Positions 34,082-44,100 of a stretch of 64,000 nucleotides of DNA are shown piece after piece. This DNA is from Cellulosimicrobium funkei (GTDB lineage Bacteria > Actinomycetota > Actinomycetes > Actinomycetales > Cellulomonadaceae), in NCBI RefSeq assembly GCF_001019615.1, contig NZ_JNBQ01000002.1, forward strand, positions 372,001-436,000, given 5' to 3'. Each line of letters opens with the position of its first letter. Positions within the stretch are counted from its first letter, which is position 1. The notes beneath the pieces are model-generated. The model saw only the letters and a list, made by a program, of their open reading frames with translations. It had not been told where the DNA came from and searched no databases. A program made the position numbers and the translations under genes.

Positions 34082-35590
34082 ATGAGCAAGCCCTACGCGG
34101 ACCGCGAGATCTGGTTCCTCACCGGGAGCCAGGACCTGTACGGGGAGGAGACGCTGCGACAGGTCGCCGAGCAGTCCCAGGAGGTAGCGCGCGTCCTCGA
34201 CGCGTCCCCCGACGTCCCGGCGACCGTGGTCTGGAAGCCCGTCCTCAAGGACGCCGGCTCGATCCGGCGCGCGATGCTCGACGCCAACGCGGACGACCGC
34301 GTCCTGGGCGTCGTGACGTGGATGCACACCTTCAGCCCCGCGAAGATGTGGATCGGGGGACTCGACCAGCTCCGCAAGCCGCTGCTGCACCTGCACACGC
34401 AGGCGAACGTCGAGCTGCCGTGGGACACGATCGACTTCGACTTCATGAACCTCAACCAGGCCGCGCACGGCGACCGCGAGTACGCGTACGTCGCGACCCG
34501 GCTCGGGGTGGCGCGCACCACGGTCGTCGGGCACGTGTCGAACCCGGCGGTCACCGCGCGCGTGGGCGCCTGGGTGCGCGGCGCCGCGGGCTGGGCGGCG
34601 ACGCACGAGCTGCGCCTGGCCCGGTTCGGCGACAACATGCGCAACGTCGCGGTGACCGAGGGCGACAAGACGGAGGCCGAGCTCCGGTTCGGTGTGAGCG
34701 TGAACACGTGGGGCGTCAACGACCTCGTGCGCGCGGTCGACGAGGTCTCCGAGGCCGACGTCGACGCGCTCGTCGCGGAGTACGAGGACCTGTACGACGT
34801 GGTCCCCGAGCTGCGCAAGGACGGCGACCGCCACGCGTCGCTGCGGTACGCCGCGCGTCAGGAGATCGCGCTCGAGACCTTCCTCGAGTCGGTAGGCGCC
34901 AAGGCGTTCACGACGAACTTCGAGGACCTGGGCGACCTGCGCCAGCTCCCGGGCATCGCCGTCCAGCGCCTCATGTCCAAGGGCTACGGGTTCGGCGCCG
35001 AGGGCGACTGGAAGACGGCCGTCCTCGTGCGCGCCGCGAAGGTCATGGGCCAGGGTCTGCCGGGCGGCGCGTCGCTCATGGAGGACTACACCTACGACCT
35101 CACGCCCGGCAGCGAGAAGATCCTCGGCGCCCACATGCTCGAGATCTGCCCCTCGCTCACGACGTCGAAGCCCCGGGTCGAGATCCACCCGCTCGGCATC
35201 GGTGGCAAGGAGGACCCCGTCCGCATGGTGTTCGACGCCGACCCGGGCGTAGGCGTCGTCGTCTCCCTGGCGGACATGCGCGACCGGTTCCGCCTCACGG
35301 CCAACGTGGTCGACGTCGTCGCGCCCTCGGCACCGCTGCCGCACCTCCCGGTGGCGCGCGCGGTGTGGGAGCCGCGCCCCGACTTCGCGACGTCCGCCGA
35401 GGCGTGGCTCACCGCGGGCGGGGCGCACCACACGGTGCTCTCCACCGCGGCCGGCATCGACGCGTTCGAGGTCTTCGCGGACATCGCGCGCACCGAGCTG
35501 CTGGTGATCGACGAGAGCACGACGCGCCGGGGCTTCCGCGACCAGGTGCGGTGGAACCAGGTGTTCTACCGCGTCGCGCAGGGCCTCTGA
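34082..35590 (+). CDS. araA: L-arabinose isomerase
   Basis: 502 residues, full length for the family. The characteristic start [20 protein letters not shown] and segments [36 protein letters not shown] and [11 protein letters not shown] (metal/active-site region) are present. It converts L-arabinose to L-ribulose in the cytoplasm. It follows araD after 155 bases with no clear terminator, so araBDA is probably one unit from the 31407 promoter. The order B-D-A is common in actinobacteria. Confidence 0.96.
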   Translation: MSKPYADREIWFLTGSQDLYGEETLRQVAEQSQEVARVLDASPDVPATVVWKPVLKDAGSIRRAMLDANADDRVLGVVTWMHTFSPAKMWIGGLDQLRKPLLHLHTQANVELPWDTIDFDFMNLNQAAHGDREYAYVATRLGVARTTVVGHVSNPAVTARVGAWVRGAAGWAATHELRLARFGDNMRNVAVTEGDKTEAELRFGVSVNTWGVNDLVRAVDEVSEADVDALVAEYEDLYDVVPELRKDGDRHASLRYAARQEIALETFLESVGAKAFTTNFEDLGDLRQLPGIAVQRLMSKGYGFGAEGDWKTAVLVRAAKVMGQGLPGGASLMEDYTYDLTPGSEKILGAHMLEICPSLTTSKPRVEIHPLGIGGKEDPVRMVFDADPGVGVVVSLADMRDRFRLTANVVDVVAPSAPLPHLPVARAVWEPRPDFATSAEAWLTAGGAHHTVLSTAAGIDAFEVFADIARTELLVIDESTTRRGFRDQVRWNQVFYRVAQGL

Positions 35591-35678
35591 CGCGCCGGGG
35601 GGAGCCGTCGGCGCAGGTCCGGGCGTGGCCTCGCGGCCGTGACCGAACCGTGACGGGTGACGGCTTCCCCTCCGCGCG

Positions 35679-35692
35679 TGTGAGCGCTAACA
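35679..35692. promoter_or_regulatory. LacI-type operator 1 of the CUT2 transporter
   Basis: TGTGAGCGCTAACA, identical to the araB operator. TAACAT at 35688-35693 could again serve as a -10 box with a weak -35 (TTCCCC, 17 bases upstream). Confidence 0.75.
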
Positions 35693-35708
35693 TCGTCTCT
35701 CGGGAGGG

Positions 35709-35722
35709 TGTGAGCGATCACA
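35709..35722. promoter_or_regulatory. LacI-type operator 2 of the CUT2 transporter
   Basis: TGTGAGCGATCACA is centred exactly 30 bases from operator 1, about three helical turns, so two dimers would lie on the same face of the DNA. Confidence 0.75.
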
Positions 35723-35795
35723 TCCGCAGGTCTGGCGCTCAGCGCCTCGACAGGCTCCGCGCGGTCGGCACGTCGCAGTGCCGGACGGTGGCCAC

Positions 35796-35814
35796 AACGG
35801 TTACCGAACGGTTA
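35796..35814. repeat. Direct repeats AACGGTTA, 11-bp period
   Basis: AACGGTTA occurs at 35796-35803 and 35807-35814, one helical turn apart. Such phased direct repeats are typical activator sites (response-regulator or similar); no partner regulator is identifiable in the window. Confidence 0.35.
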
Positions 35815-35972
35815 TGCGGAATGCCGGGTCGGGGCTTGCGGGAGGGGCACTGACACCGCTAGACATTGACACAAGCAAACATGTATCAACAAGAGTCAAC
35901 AGCCCGATGGTGGGCTGGCACGACCCGACGACCCTCGGCACGGCGCCGAGGTCGCATCTCAAGGAGGAGAGC

Positions 35973-36989
35973 ATGTTCAGCACGACCAAGGCGCGCACGC
36001 GTCTGACGGGTGTCCTCGCCGGCGTGGCGGTCCTCGCGCTCGCGGCGTGCAGCAGCGGGGGCGGCAGCACGGACGACAGCAGCAACGACGCCGGCGGCGA
36101 CGGCGGCAGCGGCGACACGATCGTCGTCGGCTTCTCGCAGGTCGGTGCCGAGTCCGGCTGGCGCGCGGCGAACACCAAGTCCATCCAGGACACGCTCACG
36201 GCCGAGAACGGCTTCGACCTCAAGTTCTCCGACGCGCAGCAGAAGCAGGAGAACCAGATCCAGGCGATCCGCTCCTACATCGCGCAGGGCGTGGACGTCA
36301 TCGCGTTCTCCCCGGTCGTCGAGTCCGGCTGGGACGCGGTGCTCGAGGAGGCCAAGCAGGCCGGCATCCCCGTGATCCTCACCGACCGCGCGGTCGACTC
36401 CGAGGACGACACCCTCTACGAGTCGTTCATCGGCTCCGACTTCGTCCTCGAGGGCGAGATGGCCGGCGACTGGGTCTCCGAGAACCTCGCGACCGAGCCC
36501 ATCAACGTCGTCGAGCTCCAGGGCACCACGGGCGCCGCGCCCGCGATCGACCGCAAGACGGGCTTCGAGAACGCCACGGCGGACAACCCCAACGTGACGA
36601 TCATCGACTCGCAGACCGGCAACTTCACGCGCGCCGAGGGCAAGACGGTCATGGAGGGCTTCCTCCAGGCGCACGACGACATCGACCTCGTCTACGCGCA
36701 CAACGACGACATGGGTCTCGGCGCCATCGAGGCCATCGAGGCCGCGGGTCTCGTCCCGGGCGAGGACATCAAGATCGTGACCGTGGACGCGGTCAAGGAC
36801 GGCATGCAGGCGCTGGCCGACGGCAAGATCAACTTCATCGTCGAGTGCAACCCGCTCCTCGGCCCGGACCTGGCGGAGATCATCAAGAAGGTCGTCGCGG
36901 GCGAGGAGGTCGAGAAGCGCATCGTCGTGGAGGACCAGTCCTTCACGCAGGAGCAGGCCATCGAGGCGCTCCCGACGCGCGAGTACTGA
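35973..36989 (+). CDS. CUT2 ABC transporter substrate-binding lipoprotein (YtfQ-like)
   Basis: 338 residues. The signal peptide ends in the lipobox VLALAAC, followed by a Ser/Gly/Asp-rich linker and a Peripla_BP_4 domain (IVVGFSQVGAESGWRAANTK, GVDVIAFSPVVESGWDAVLE, DLVYAHNDDMGLGAIEAIEA). The GAESGWR segment is typical of the E. coli galactofuranose-binding protein YtfQ group, so the ligand is probably a furanose sugar, here arabinofuranose. AAGGAGGAG lies just before the ATG. It is the first gene of a four-gene transporter unit under arm-2 operators. Confidence 0.92.
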   Translation: MFSTTKARTRLTGVLAGVAVLALAACSSGGGSTDDSSNDAGGDGGSGDTIVVGFSQVGAESGWRAANTKSIQDTLTAENGFDLKFSDAQQKQENQIQAIRSYIAQGVDVIAFSPVVESGWDAVLEEAKQAGIPVILTDRAVDSEDDTLYESFIGSDFVLEGEMAGDWVSENLATEPINVVELQGTTGAAPAIDRKTGFENATADNPNVTIIDSQTGNFTRAEGKTVMEGFLQAHDDIDLVYAHNDDMGLGAIEAIEAAGLVPGEDIKIVTVDAVKDGMQALADGKINFIVECNPLLGPDLAEIIKKVVAGEEVEKRIVVEDQSFTQEQAIEALPTREY

Positions 36990-37000
36990 CCGGGACCGAG

Positions 37001-37030
37001 CGGCCGTCCCGGAGCCATCCGGGGCGGCCG
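37001..37030 (+). terminator. Stem-loop after CUT2 binding-protein gene
   Basis: A 12-bp stem with one G-T wobble (CGGCCGTCCCGG at 37001-37012, partner at 37019-37030) and a six-base loop starts 11 bases after the stop. It probably limits or stabilises transcription between the lipoprotein and the ATPase gene. Confidence 0.65.
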
Positions 37031-37211
37031 CCCGCCCGGCGGGGCCGGTCGACGCCGACCGGTCCGCCACCACGGACGGGTCGCGCGCCGGGAGAGCACG
37101 TCTCCCCGGCGCGCGGCCGACGCACCACCGCCGGCATGCCGACGTCGCCGGCGTCCTGAGGCGCCCCGGGGCCCGGCAGCCCCGCCGCCACCGCTGCACG
37201 GAAGGTCACCC

Positions 37212-38750
37212 ATGACTACCGCCGTCCCCGACGGTCGACCCGTCGTCGAGATGACCGGGATCTCGATCGAGTTCCCGGGCGTCAAGGCGCTCGACGGAGT
37301 CGACCTCACGCTCCGGCCCGGAGAGGTCCACGCCCTCATGGGCGAGAACGGCGCCGGCAAGTCGACGCTCATCAAGGCGCTCACCGGCGTCTACTCGATC
37401 GACTCCGGTCGCATCGTCGTCGACGGCGCCGAGCACACGTTCTCCGGCCCGGGCGAGGCCCAGGCCGCCGGGGTCTCGCCGGTGTACCAGGAGGTCAACC
37501 TCTGCGAGAACCTCTCGGTCGCCGAGAACATCATGCTGGGTCACGAGCCGCGCCGGCTCGGAGCGATCGACTGGCGCAGGACCCGCCGCCGCGCGGGCGA
37601 GATGCTCGCCCGCCTCAACCTCGACATCGACCCGGCGTCGTCGCTCGCCTCCCACTCGCTCGCCGTGCAGCAGCTCGTCGCGATCTGCCGCGCGCTCGTC
37701 GTCGAGTGCAAGGTCCTCATCCTCGACGAGCCGACCTCGAGCCTGGACGCGGACGAGGTCGCCCAGCTCTTCGCCGTCGTGCGGCGGCTGCGGGACGAGG
37801 GTGTCGCGATCCTCTTCGTCTCGCACTTCCTCGAGCAGGTCTACGAGATCTCGGACCGCATGACGGTCCTGCGCAACGGGAAGCTCGTCGGCGAGTACGT
37901 GACCGCCGAGCTCCCGCGGCTCGAGCTCGTCTCCAAGATGATCGGCACCTCGCTCGAGGTGCTCGAGGAGCTCGAGGAGGCGCCCAAGCGCTCGGTGGCC
38001 GACCGCGAGACGACGCCGTTCGTCCAGGCGCTCGGCGTCGGTCGCAAGGGCTCGGTGCAGCCGTTCGACCTCGACGTGTACCCTGGCGAGGTCGTGGGCC
38101 TCGCCGGCCTGCTCGGCTCGGGCCGTACGGAGCTCGCGCGCCTGCTCGCCGGCGCGGACCGTGCCGACTCCGGCCAGGTGCGCGTGGGCGGCACGCTCGC
38201 GCGCCTGCGCACGCCGCGCAGCGCGATGCAGCGCAAGATCGCGTTCTCCTCGGAGCACCGCAAGGCCGAGGGCATCGTGGGCGACCTGACGATCCGCGAG
38301 AACATCGTCCTCGGGCTCCAGGCGGAGCGCGGCTGGGCGCGTCGCCTGCCGAAGAAGCAGGTCGACGAGATCGTCGAGACGTACATCAAGGCGCTCGCGA
38401 TCCGCCCCGGCAACCCGGACGCGCTCATCAAGAACCTCTCGGGCGGCAACCAGCAGAAGGTGCTCCTCGCGCGCTGGCTCGCGACGGCCCCCAAGCTGCT
38501 CATCCTGGACGAGCCGACGCGCGGCATCGACGTCGGTGCCAAGGCCGAGATCCAGAAGCTCGTGGCCCAGCTCGCGGGCGAGGGCATGTCGGTCGTGTTC
38601 ATCTCGGCCGAGCTCGAGGAGGTGCTGCGGCTCAGCCACCGCATCGCCGTCATGCGCGACCGCGTCAAGGTCGCGGAGATCACCAACGACGAGGACGTCA
38701 CGGTCGAGGACGTCGTCGAGCTCATCGCGAGCGGAGGGCAGGAGTCATGA
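37212..38750 (+). CDS. CUT2 sugar ABC transporter ATPase (two domains)
   Basis: 512 residues with two fused ATPase domains, as in AraG/RbsA/YtfR. Domain 1 has Walker A GENGAGKST and Walker B LILDEPTSSLD. Domain 2 has a degenerate Walker A (GLLGSGRTEL), signature NLSGGNQQKVLLARWLA and LILDEPTRGIDVG. It powers import through the two following permeases. The next gene overlaps its stop (ATGA). Confidence 0.93.
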   Translation: MTTAVPDGRPVVEMTGISIEFPGVKALDGVDLTLRPGEVHALMGENGAGKSTLIKALTGVYSIDSGRIVVDGAEHTFSGPGEAQAAGVSPVYQEVNLCENLSVAENIMLGHEPRRLGAIDWRRTRRRAGEMLARLNLDIDPASSLASHSLAVQQLVAICRALVVECKVLILDEPTSSLDADEVAQLFAVVRRLRDEGVAILFVSHFLEQVYEISDRMTVLRNGKLVGEYVTAELPRLELVSKMIGTSLEVLEELEEAPKRSVADRETTPFVQALGVGRKGSVQPFDLDVYPGEVVGLAGLLGSGRTELARLLAGADRADSGQVRVGGTLARLRTPRSAMQRKIAFSSEHRKAEGIVGDLTIRENIVLGLQAERGWARRLPKKQVDEIVETYIKALAIRPGNPDALIKNLSGGNQQKVLLARWLATAPKLLILDEPTRGIDVGAKAEIQKLVAQLAGEGMSVVFISAELEEVLRLSHRIAVMRDRVKVAEITNDEDVTVEDVVELIASGGQES

Positions 38751-39805
38751 GCACCACGGCACCCGCCTGGCAGCGCGCCGTCCAGCACCGGCTCTTCTGG
38801 CCGATCGTCGCGCTGGTCGTGCTGCTGGCGGTCAACACCATCAACCGGCCCAGCTTCCTGTCGATCCGGCTCCAGGACGGGCACCTGTTCGGCTCGCTCG
38901 TCAACCTGCTGAAGAACGGCGCGCCGCTGCTGCTCGTCGCGCTCGGCATGACGCTCGTCATCGCGACGCGAGGCATCGACCTGTCGGTCGGCGCGGTCGT
39001 CGCGATCTCCGGCGCCGTCGCGCTGAGCTTCATCGCGTCGTCGCCCTCGCCCGACAGCCTGACGACGGTCCTGGTCGCGGCGGGGATCGCGCTCGCGCTG
39101 TCCTTCGTCCTCGGGGTGTGGAACGGCTTCCTGGTCTCGGTCCTCGGGATCCAGCCCATCATCGCGACGCTCGTGCTCATGACCGCGGGCCGCGGCGTCG
39201 CGATGCTCATCACGGGCGGCCAGATCACGACGGTCAACAGCGCGCCGTTCAAGGCGATCGGCTCCGGCTTCTGGTTCGGGATCCCCGTGGCGGTCGTGCT
39301 CGCGGGCCTGGTGTTCGCCGCGGTCGCGCTGCTCACGCGCCGCACCGCGCTCGGCATGCTCATCGAGTCCGTCGGCATCAACCCGGAGGCGAGCCGCCTC
39401 GCGGGCGTCAAGTCCCGCAGCATCATCTGGACCGTGTACGCGGTGTGCGCGCTGTTCGCGGGCCTCGCGGGCCTCATGATCTCCTCGAGCACCATGGCGG
39501 CCGACGCGAACAACGCCGGCCTGTTCATCGAGCTCGACGCGATCCTCGCCGTCGTCATCGGCGGCACGTCGCTCGCGGGCGGCAAGTTCTCGCTCTCGGG
39601 CACCCTGGTCGGCGTCCTCATCATCCAGACGCTCACGCTCACGGTGACCATGCTCGGCATCTCGCCGTCCGTCACGCCCCTGTTCAAGGCGATCGTCGTC
39701 ATCGCGGTCTGCCTGGCGCAGTCCCCGAAGGTGCGCGACCTGGTCGCCGCCCGACGACGTCGCGCGGCCCCGACGGCCGCCGCGGCCGCGGAGGTGAGCG
39801 CCTGA
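38747..39805 (+). CDS. CUT2 sugar ABC permease (YtfT-like)
   Basis: 352 residues of a BPD_transp_2 permease with about ten membrane segments; the family motif ATRGIDLSVGAVVAISGAVA is present. It is one of two different permeases in the unit, an arrangement known for the YtfT-YjfF furanose transporter. It overlaps the ATPase gene by four bases and the next permease by one base. Confidence 0.92.
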   Translation: MSTTAPAWQRAVQHRLFWPIVALVVLLAVNTINRPSFLSIRLQDGHLFGSLVNLLKNGAPLLLVALGMTLVIATRGIDLSVGAVVAISGAVALSFIASSPSPDSLTTVLVAAGIALALSFVLGVWNGFLVSVLGIQPIIATLVLMTAGRGVAMLITGGQITTVNSAPFKAIGSGFWFGIPVAVVLAGLVFAAVALLTRRTALGMLIESVGINPEASRLAGVKSRSIIWTVYAVCALFAGLAGLMISSSTMAADANNAGLFIELDAILAVVIGGTSLAGGKFSLSGTLVGVLIIQTLTLTVTMLGISPSVTPLFKAIVVIAVCLAQSPKVRDLVAARRRRAAPTAAAAAEVSA

Positions 39806-40863
39806 TGTCCGCCGTGCAGACCCCCGCCCCGACCTCGCCCCCCGACCCCCGGGGCGCCGAGACCGCCGCCTCCGGAGGCCCGTCCATGACCGAGCGACTC
39901 ACGAGCCGCGTCCGCCTCGACCGGCGCTACCTCCCGGTGCTCGGCACGTTCGCGGTGCTCGCGCTCATGCTGGTGGTGGGCGGCAGCCGGTACGAGAACT
40001 TCCTCTCGGCCCGCGTCCTCTCCAACCTCTTCATCAACAACTCGTTCCTGATCGTGCTCGCGGTCGGGATGACCTTCGTCATCCTCACGGGCGGCATCGA
40101 CCTGTCGGTGGGCGCGGTCGTGGCGCTCTCGGGCATCACGACGGCGTCCCTGCTCCAGAGCGGCTGGCCCGTCGCCGTCGTGCTCCTCATCTCGGTCCTC
40201 ATCGGGACCGTCCTCGGCCTCGCGGTCGGGTTGATGGTGCACGTCTTCGACATCCAACCGTTCATCGCGACCCTCGCGGCGATGTTCCTCGCGCGCGGCC
40301 TGTGCTACGTGATCTCGCTCCAGTCGATCCCCATCACCGACGAGTCGTTCGTGGCCCTCGCGGGCTGGAGCCAGGAGATCGGCGACGGCTGGCGGATCAC
40401 GACCGCCGTCATCATCTCCCTGGTCGTCGTCGCGATCGCGTTCTACGTGCTGCACTACACGCAGTTCGGCCGCACCGTCTACGCGATCGGTGGCGGCGAG
40501 CAGTCGGCGATGCTCATGGGCCTTCCCGTCGCGCGCACCAAGGTGCTCGTGTACGTGGTGAGCGGCACGTGCGCCGGCATCGGCGGCCTGCTCTTCGCGA
40601 TGTTCTCGCGGTCCGGCTACTCGCTCACCGGCGTGGGCATGGAGCTCGACGCGATCGCGGCCGTCGTCATCGGCGGCACGCTGCTCACGGGCGGGACGGG
40701 CTTCGTGCTCGGGTCCGTGCTGGGCGTGCTCGTGCTCGGCCTCATCCAGACGATCATCACCTTCGAGGGCACGCTGAGCTCGTGGTGGACCAAGATCGTC
40801 ATCGGCGTGCTTCTCCTGGTCTTCGTGATCCTGCAGCGCGTGCTGGTCGTCAGGCGGAGGTGA
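39805..40863 (+). CDS. CUT2 sugar ABC permease (YjfF-like)
   Basis: 352 residues. The family motif LTGGIDLSVGAVVALSG and the later AIAAVVIGGTLLTGG segment place it in the same family as the preceding permease, with a YjfF-like role. The ATG at 39805 shares one base with the previous stop (TGATG). A second in-frame ATG at 39886 follows a GGAGG and could be the real start, giving 325 residues without the Pro-rich head. Confidence 0.9.
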   Translation: MSAVQTPAPTSPPDPRGAETAASGGPSMTERLTSRVRLDRRYLPVLGTFAVLALMLVVGGSRYENFLSARVLSNLFINNSFLIVLAVGMTFVILTGGIDLSVGAVVALSGITTASLLQSGWPVAVVLLISVLIGTVLGLAVGLMVHVFDIQPFIATLAAMFLARGLCYVISLQSIPITDESFVALAGWSQEIGDGWRITTAVIISLVVVAIAFYVLHYTQFGRTVYAIGGGEQSAMLMGLPVARTKVLVYVVSGTCAGIGGLLFAMFSRSGYSLTGVGMELDAIAAVVIGGTLLTGGTGFVLGSVLGVLVLGLIQTIITFEGTLSSWWTKIVIGVLLLVFVILQRVLVVRRR

Positions 40864-40881
40864 GCCGGCGGTGCCGGGTCC

Positions 40882-40956
40882 GCCCGCGCGACGTCCTCGG
40901 ACGTCACGAGGGCGCGGGCCCGGCGCCGCGGCCGTCTGCCCGGGCCCTCGCCCGGG
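40882..40956 (+). terminator. Double hairpin after the CUT2 operon
   Basis: First stem: GCCCGCGC (40882-40889)/GCGCGGGC (40912-40919), enclosing GACGTCC/GGACGTC. Second stem: CCCGGGC (40939-40945)/GCCCGGG (40950-40956). Together they probably end the transporter transcript before the GH51 promoter. Confidence 0.65.
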
Positions 40957-41036
40957 ATCACCGGAGCTGGACGGGGGCCGGCACCCCTGGGTCGGCCGGG
41001 CACGCGCCCGGCCGGCGGAGTGTCACGACACGCCCC

Positions 41037-41065
41037 TTGTCGAATGTGAGCGTTCACACTAGGCT
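41037..41065 (+). promoter_or_regulatory. GH51 gene promoter with embedded operator
   Basis: TTGTCG (41037-41042) and TAGGCT (41060-41065) are 17 bases apart. The operator 41045-41058 fills the spacer exactly, so repressor and RNA polymerase cannot bind together. Confidence 0.7.
41045..41058. promoter_or_regulatory. LacI-type operator 1 of the GH51 gene
   Basis: TGTGAGCGTTCACA, a 14-bp palindrome with one asymmetric position. Confidence 0.8.
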
Positions 41066-41077
41066 CGGCCACGATCC

Positions 41078-41091
41078 TGTTAACGCTCACA
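41078..41091. promoter_or_regulatory. LacI-type operator 2 of the GH51 gene
   Basis: TGTTAACGCTCACA, centred 33 bases from operator 1, again about three helical turns. It lies downstream of the -10 box. Confidence 0.75.
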
Positions 41092-41129
41092 CGCGATGAC
41101 GCGTGTCTCTCGACGATGAGAGGAAGCCC

Positions 41130-44100
41130 ATGGATACGTCCCTTCACCCTCCACGACCCAGGACGGCTCACCGCCGGAGGGCGGTCGCGCTCGCGCTCGT
41201 GACCGGCCTGGTCGGCACCGTCGCGCTCGCGACGTCGCTGCCCGCCTCGGCCGCGGAGCCCGACCTGCCCGACGACGCGCGGGTCGACGCGTTCGACGGC
41301 TCCACGCTCGGCGCGGACTGGACCGTCGTCAACCCCGTGCCCGAGGCGCTCGCCGTCTCCGGCGGGGCGCTGCGGCTCACGTCCCAGCCGGGCGACACCT
41401 ACCAGGACGCGAACAGCGCCAAGAACGTCGTCCTGATGGACGTGCCCGCCGGTGACTTCACCGTCGTCACCCGGCTCGAGGCACCGGTCGCCTCCGTCTA
41501 CCAGGGCGCGGGGCTCATCGCGTGGCAGGACATGGACAACTACGTCCGGTCGGGCCTGACCTTCGTGGGCAGCCTCTCGCCGTCGGGCCGCGCGATCGAG
41601 AACGACGTCGAGACCGGCGGCGTGTTCTCCGCCGCCGCGTTCACCGACCGCCCGGCGTCCACGGGCGAGACGCTGCGCATGCAGCGCACCGGCGACACGA
41701 TCGCGACGAGCTACTGGGACGGCGCCGCGTGGCAGCCTGCGGGCTCCGTGACCGTCGACTTCCCGACCACGCAGGTGGGCCTCTACGCGCTCGCCGCGCA
41801 GAACGGCGCGGCGCACACCGCGGCGTTCGACTACGTCGCGCTCCAGACCGCGGAGGGTGCCGACCAGGTGCCCGACGGCCCGTTCACGCTCGCGGGCCCG
41901 GGCGACGCCCGGTATCTCGTGGCGACCGACGACGGCCTCGCCCTCGACGACGAGCGCCCGGCGACGACGGTCGCGCTCGACGCGACGGCGGTCGACGGCG
42001 CCGAGGGCACGTCGCCGGTGACGCTCGCCGTCGACGACCGGCCCGTCGTCGTCTCGGACGCGTCCCGGCTCTCCCTCGGGGCCGCGGGCGACGACGCCAC
42101 CGCGCTGCGGCTCACCGACGCGGGCGGCGGCAAGGTCTGGCTGCGCGACTCAGCCGACCCGGAGCGGTACGCCGGCGTGCGCGCGTCCGACGGCGCGCTC
42201 GTCCTCGGGCCGCGCGACTCGGCCACGAAGCTCACGATCACGCCCGCCACGAGCGCCGACCACGAGATCACCGTGGACCTCGCCGGCGAGCGCACGGAGA
42301 TGAGCGACGAGCTCTACGGCATCTTCTACGAGGACATCAACTACGCGGCCGACGGCGGCCTGTACGCCGAGCTCGTGCGCAACCGGTCGTTCGAGTTCAA
42401 CCACCAGGACAACGGGTCGTTCACCGGGCTCACGGCGTGGAGCGCCGCGAACCGGGGCGGCGCGACGGCGACGACGCAGGTCGTGAACGACGCCGGGCGG
42501 CTCAACGCGACGAACCGGAACTACCTCAACCTCACGACGACCGCGGCGGGCGCCGGGGTGCGCAACGCCGGGTACAACACGGGCCTGTTCGTCGAGGAGG
42601 GGGAGTCGTACGACTTCTCCGTCTGGGCGCGGTCGGCGACGGCGCAGACCGTCACCGTGCGCGTCGAGGACAACGCCGGGACCACGGCGTACGCGACCGG
42701 CCAGGTCGCCGTCGACGGCTCGAACGCGTGGAAGAAGTACGACGTCGCGCTCACCGCGACGGGCACGACGAACGCCGGGCGGCTCGCGCTGCTCTCGGGC
42801 GCTGCGGGCACGCTCGCGCTCGACCAGGTCTCGCTCTTCCCGCAGGACACGTGGGTCGGCCCGGTCAACGGGCCGTCGGTGCTCCGCAAGGACCTCGCCG
42901 AGAAGATCGACGCGCTCGACCCGCAGTTCCTGCGGTTCCCCGGCGGCTGCGTGACGAACGTCGGCACGTTCCGCACGTACGAGGAGTCGGGCTTCACCGA
43001 CCGTCGCCGCACGTACCAGTGGAAGGAGACGATCGGCCCGGTCGAGGAGCGCGCGACCAACTGGAACTTCTGGGGCTACAACCAGTCGTACGGCATCGGG
43101 TACCTCGAGTACTTCCTCTTCGCCGAGGACCTCGGCGCGACGCCGCTGCCCGTGGTGTCGGTCGGAGCCAACGGCTGCGGCAGCACCATCCCCGAGATGA
43201 AGGACCCCGCGCAGATCCAGCGGTGGGTGGACGACACGGTCGACCTCATCGAGTTCGCCAACGGCGACGTGACGACCGAGTGGGGCGCCGTGCGCGCCGG
43301 GCTCGGGCACCCCGAGCCGTTCGGCCTGAAGTACATCGGCCTCGGCAACGAGGAGAACACCAAGACGTTCGAGGCCAACTTCCCGGCGTTCCGCGACGCG
43401 ATCGCGGCCGCCTACCCGGACATCCAGATCATCTCGAACTCCGGTCCGGACGACACGGGCCAGCGCTTCGACGAGCTCTGGGAGTTCAACCGCGAGCAGG
43501 ACGTCGACCTGGTCGACGAGCACTACTACAACGACCCGCAGTGGTTCCTGGAGAACGACGAGCGCTACGACTCCTACGACCGCGAGGGGCCGCACGTGTT
43601 CCTCGGCGAGTACGCGTCGCGCGGCAACACGTTCGCCAACGCGCTCGCGGAGGCGTCGTTCATGACCGGTCTGGAGCGCAACTCCGACGTCGTGCGGCTC
43701 GCGTCGTACGCGCCGCTGCTCGCCAACGAGTCGTACGTCCAGTGGTCGCCCGACGCGATCTGGTTCGACAACGACGAGTCGTGGGGCTCGGTGAACTACT
43801 ACGTCCAGCAGCTGTTCTCCGCGAACGCCGGCGACGAGGTCGTGCCCAGCACGCACTCCGGCCCGGCGCCGGCCGACGCGACGCTCGACGGCGGCGTGTT
43901 CCTCTCCACGTGGAACACGGCCGCGCAGTACGACAACGTCCGGGTGACCGACAACGCGAGCGGCGACGTGCTCTTCGCGGACGACTTCGAGTCCGGTGCG
44001 TCGCAGTGGGAGCCGCAGACCGGGACGTGGGCCGCGCAGGACGGCGCCTACGTGCAGTCGGCGACGAACGTCACCGACGCCCGCTCGATCGTGGCCGGGG

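Larger units (their letters stand above)
35591..35972. promoter_or_regulatory. Control region of the CUT2 transporter
   Basis: This 382-base gap has no gene. It contains two arm-2 operators, a pair of AACGGTTA direct repeats and an unusually AT-rich stretch (about 35860-35905, including TTGACACAAGCAAACATG) just before the ribosome-binding site region. Confidence 0.6.

Noticed and set aside
41103-41129. Upstream GTG start for GH51
   Set aside because: It would add nine charged residues before the signal peptide and lacks a ribosome-binding site; ATG 41130 has GAGAGGAAG upstream.
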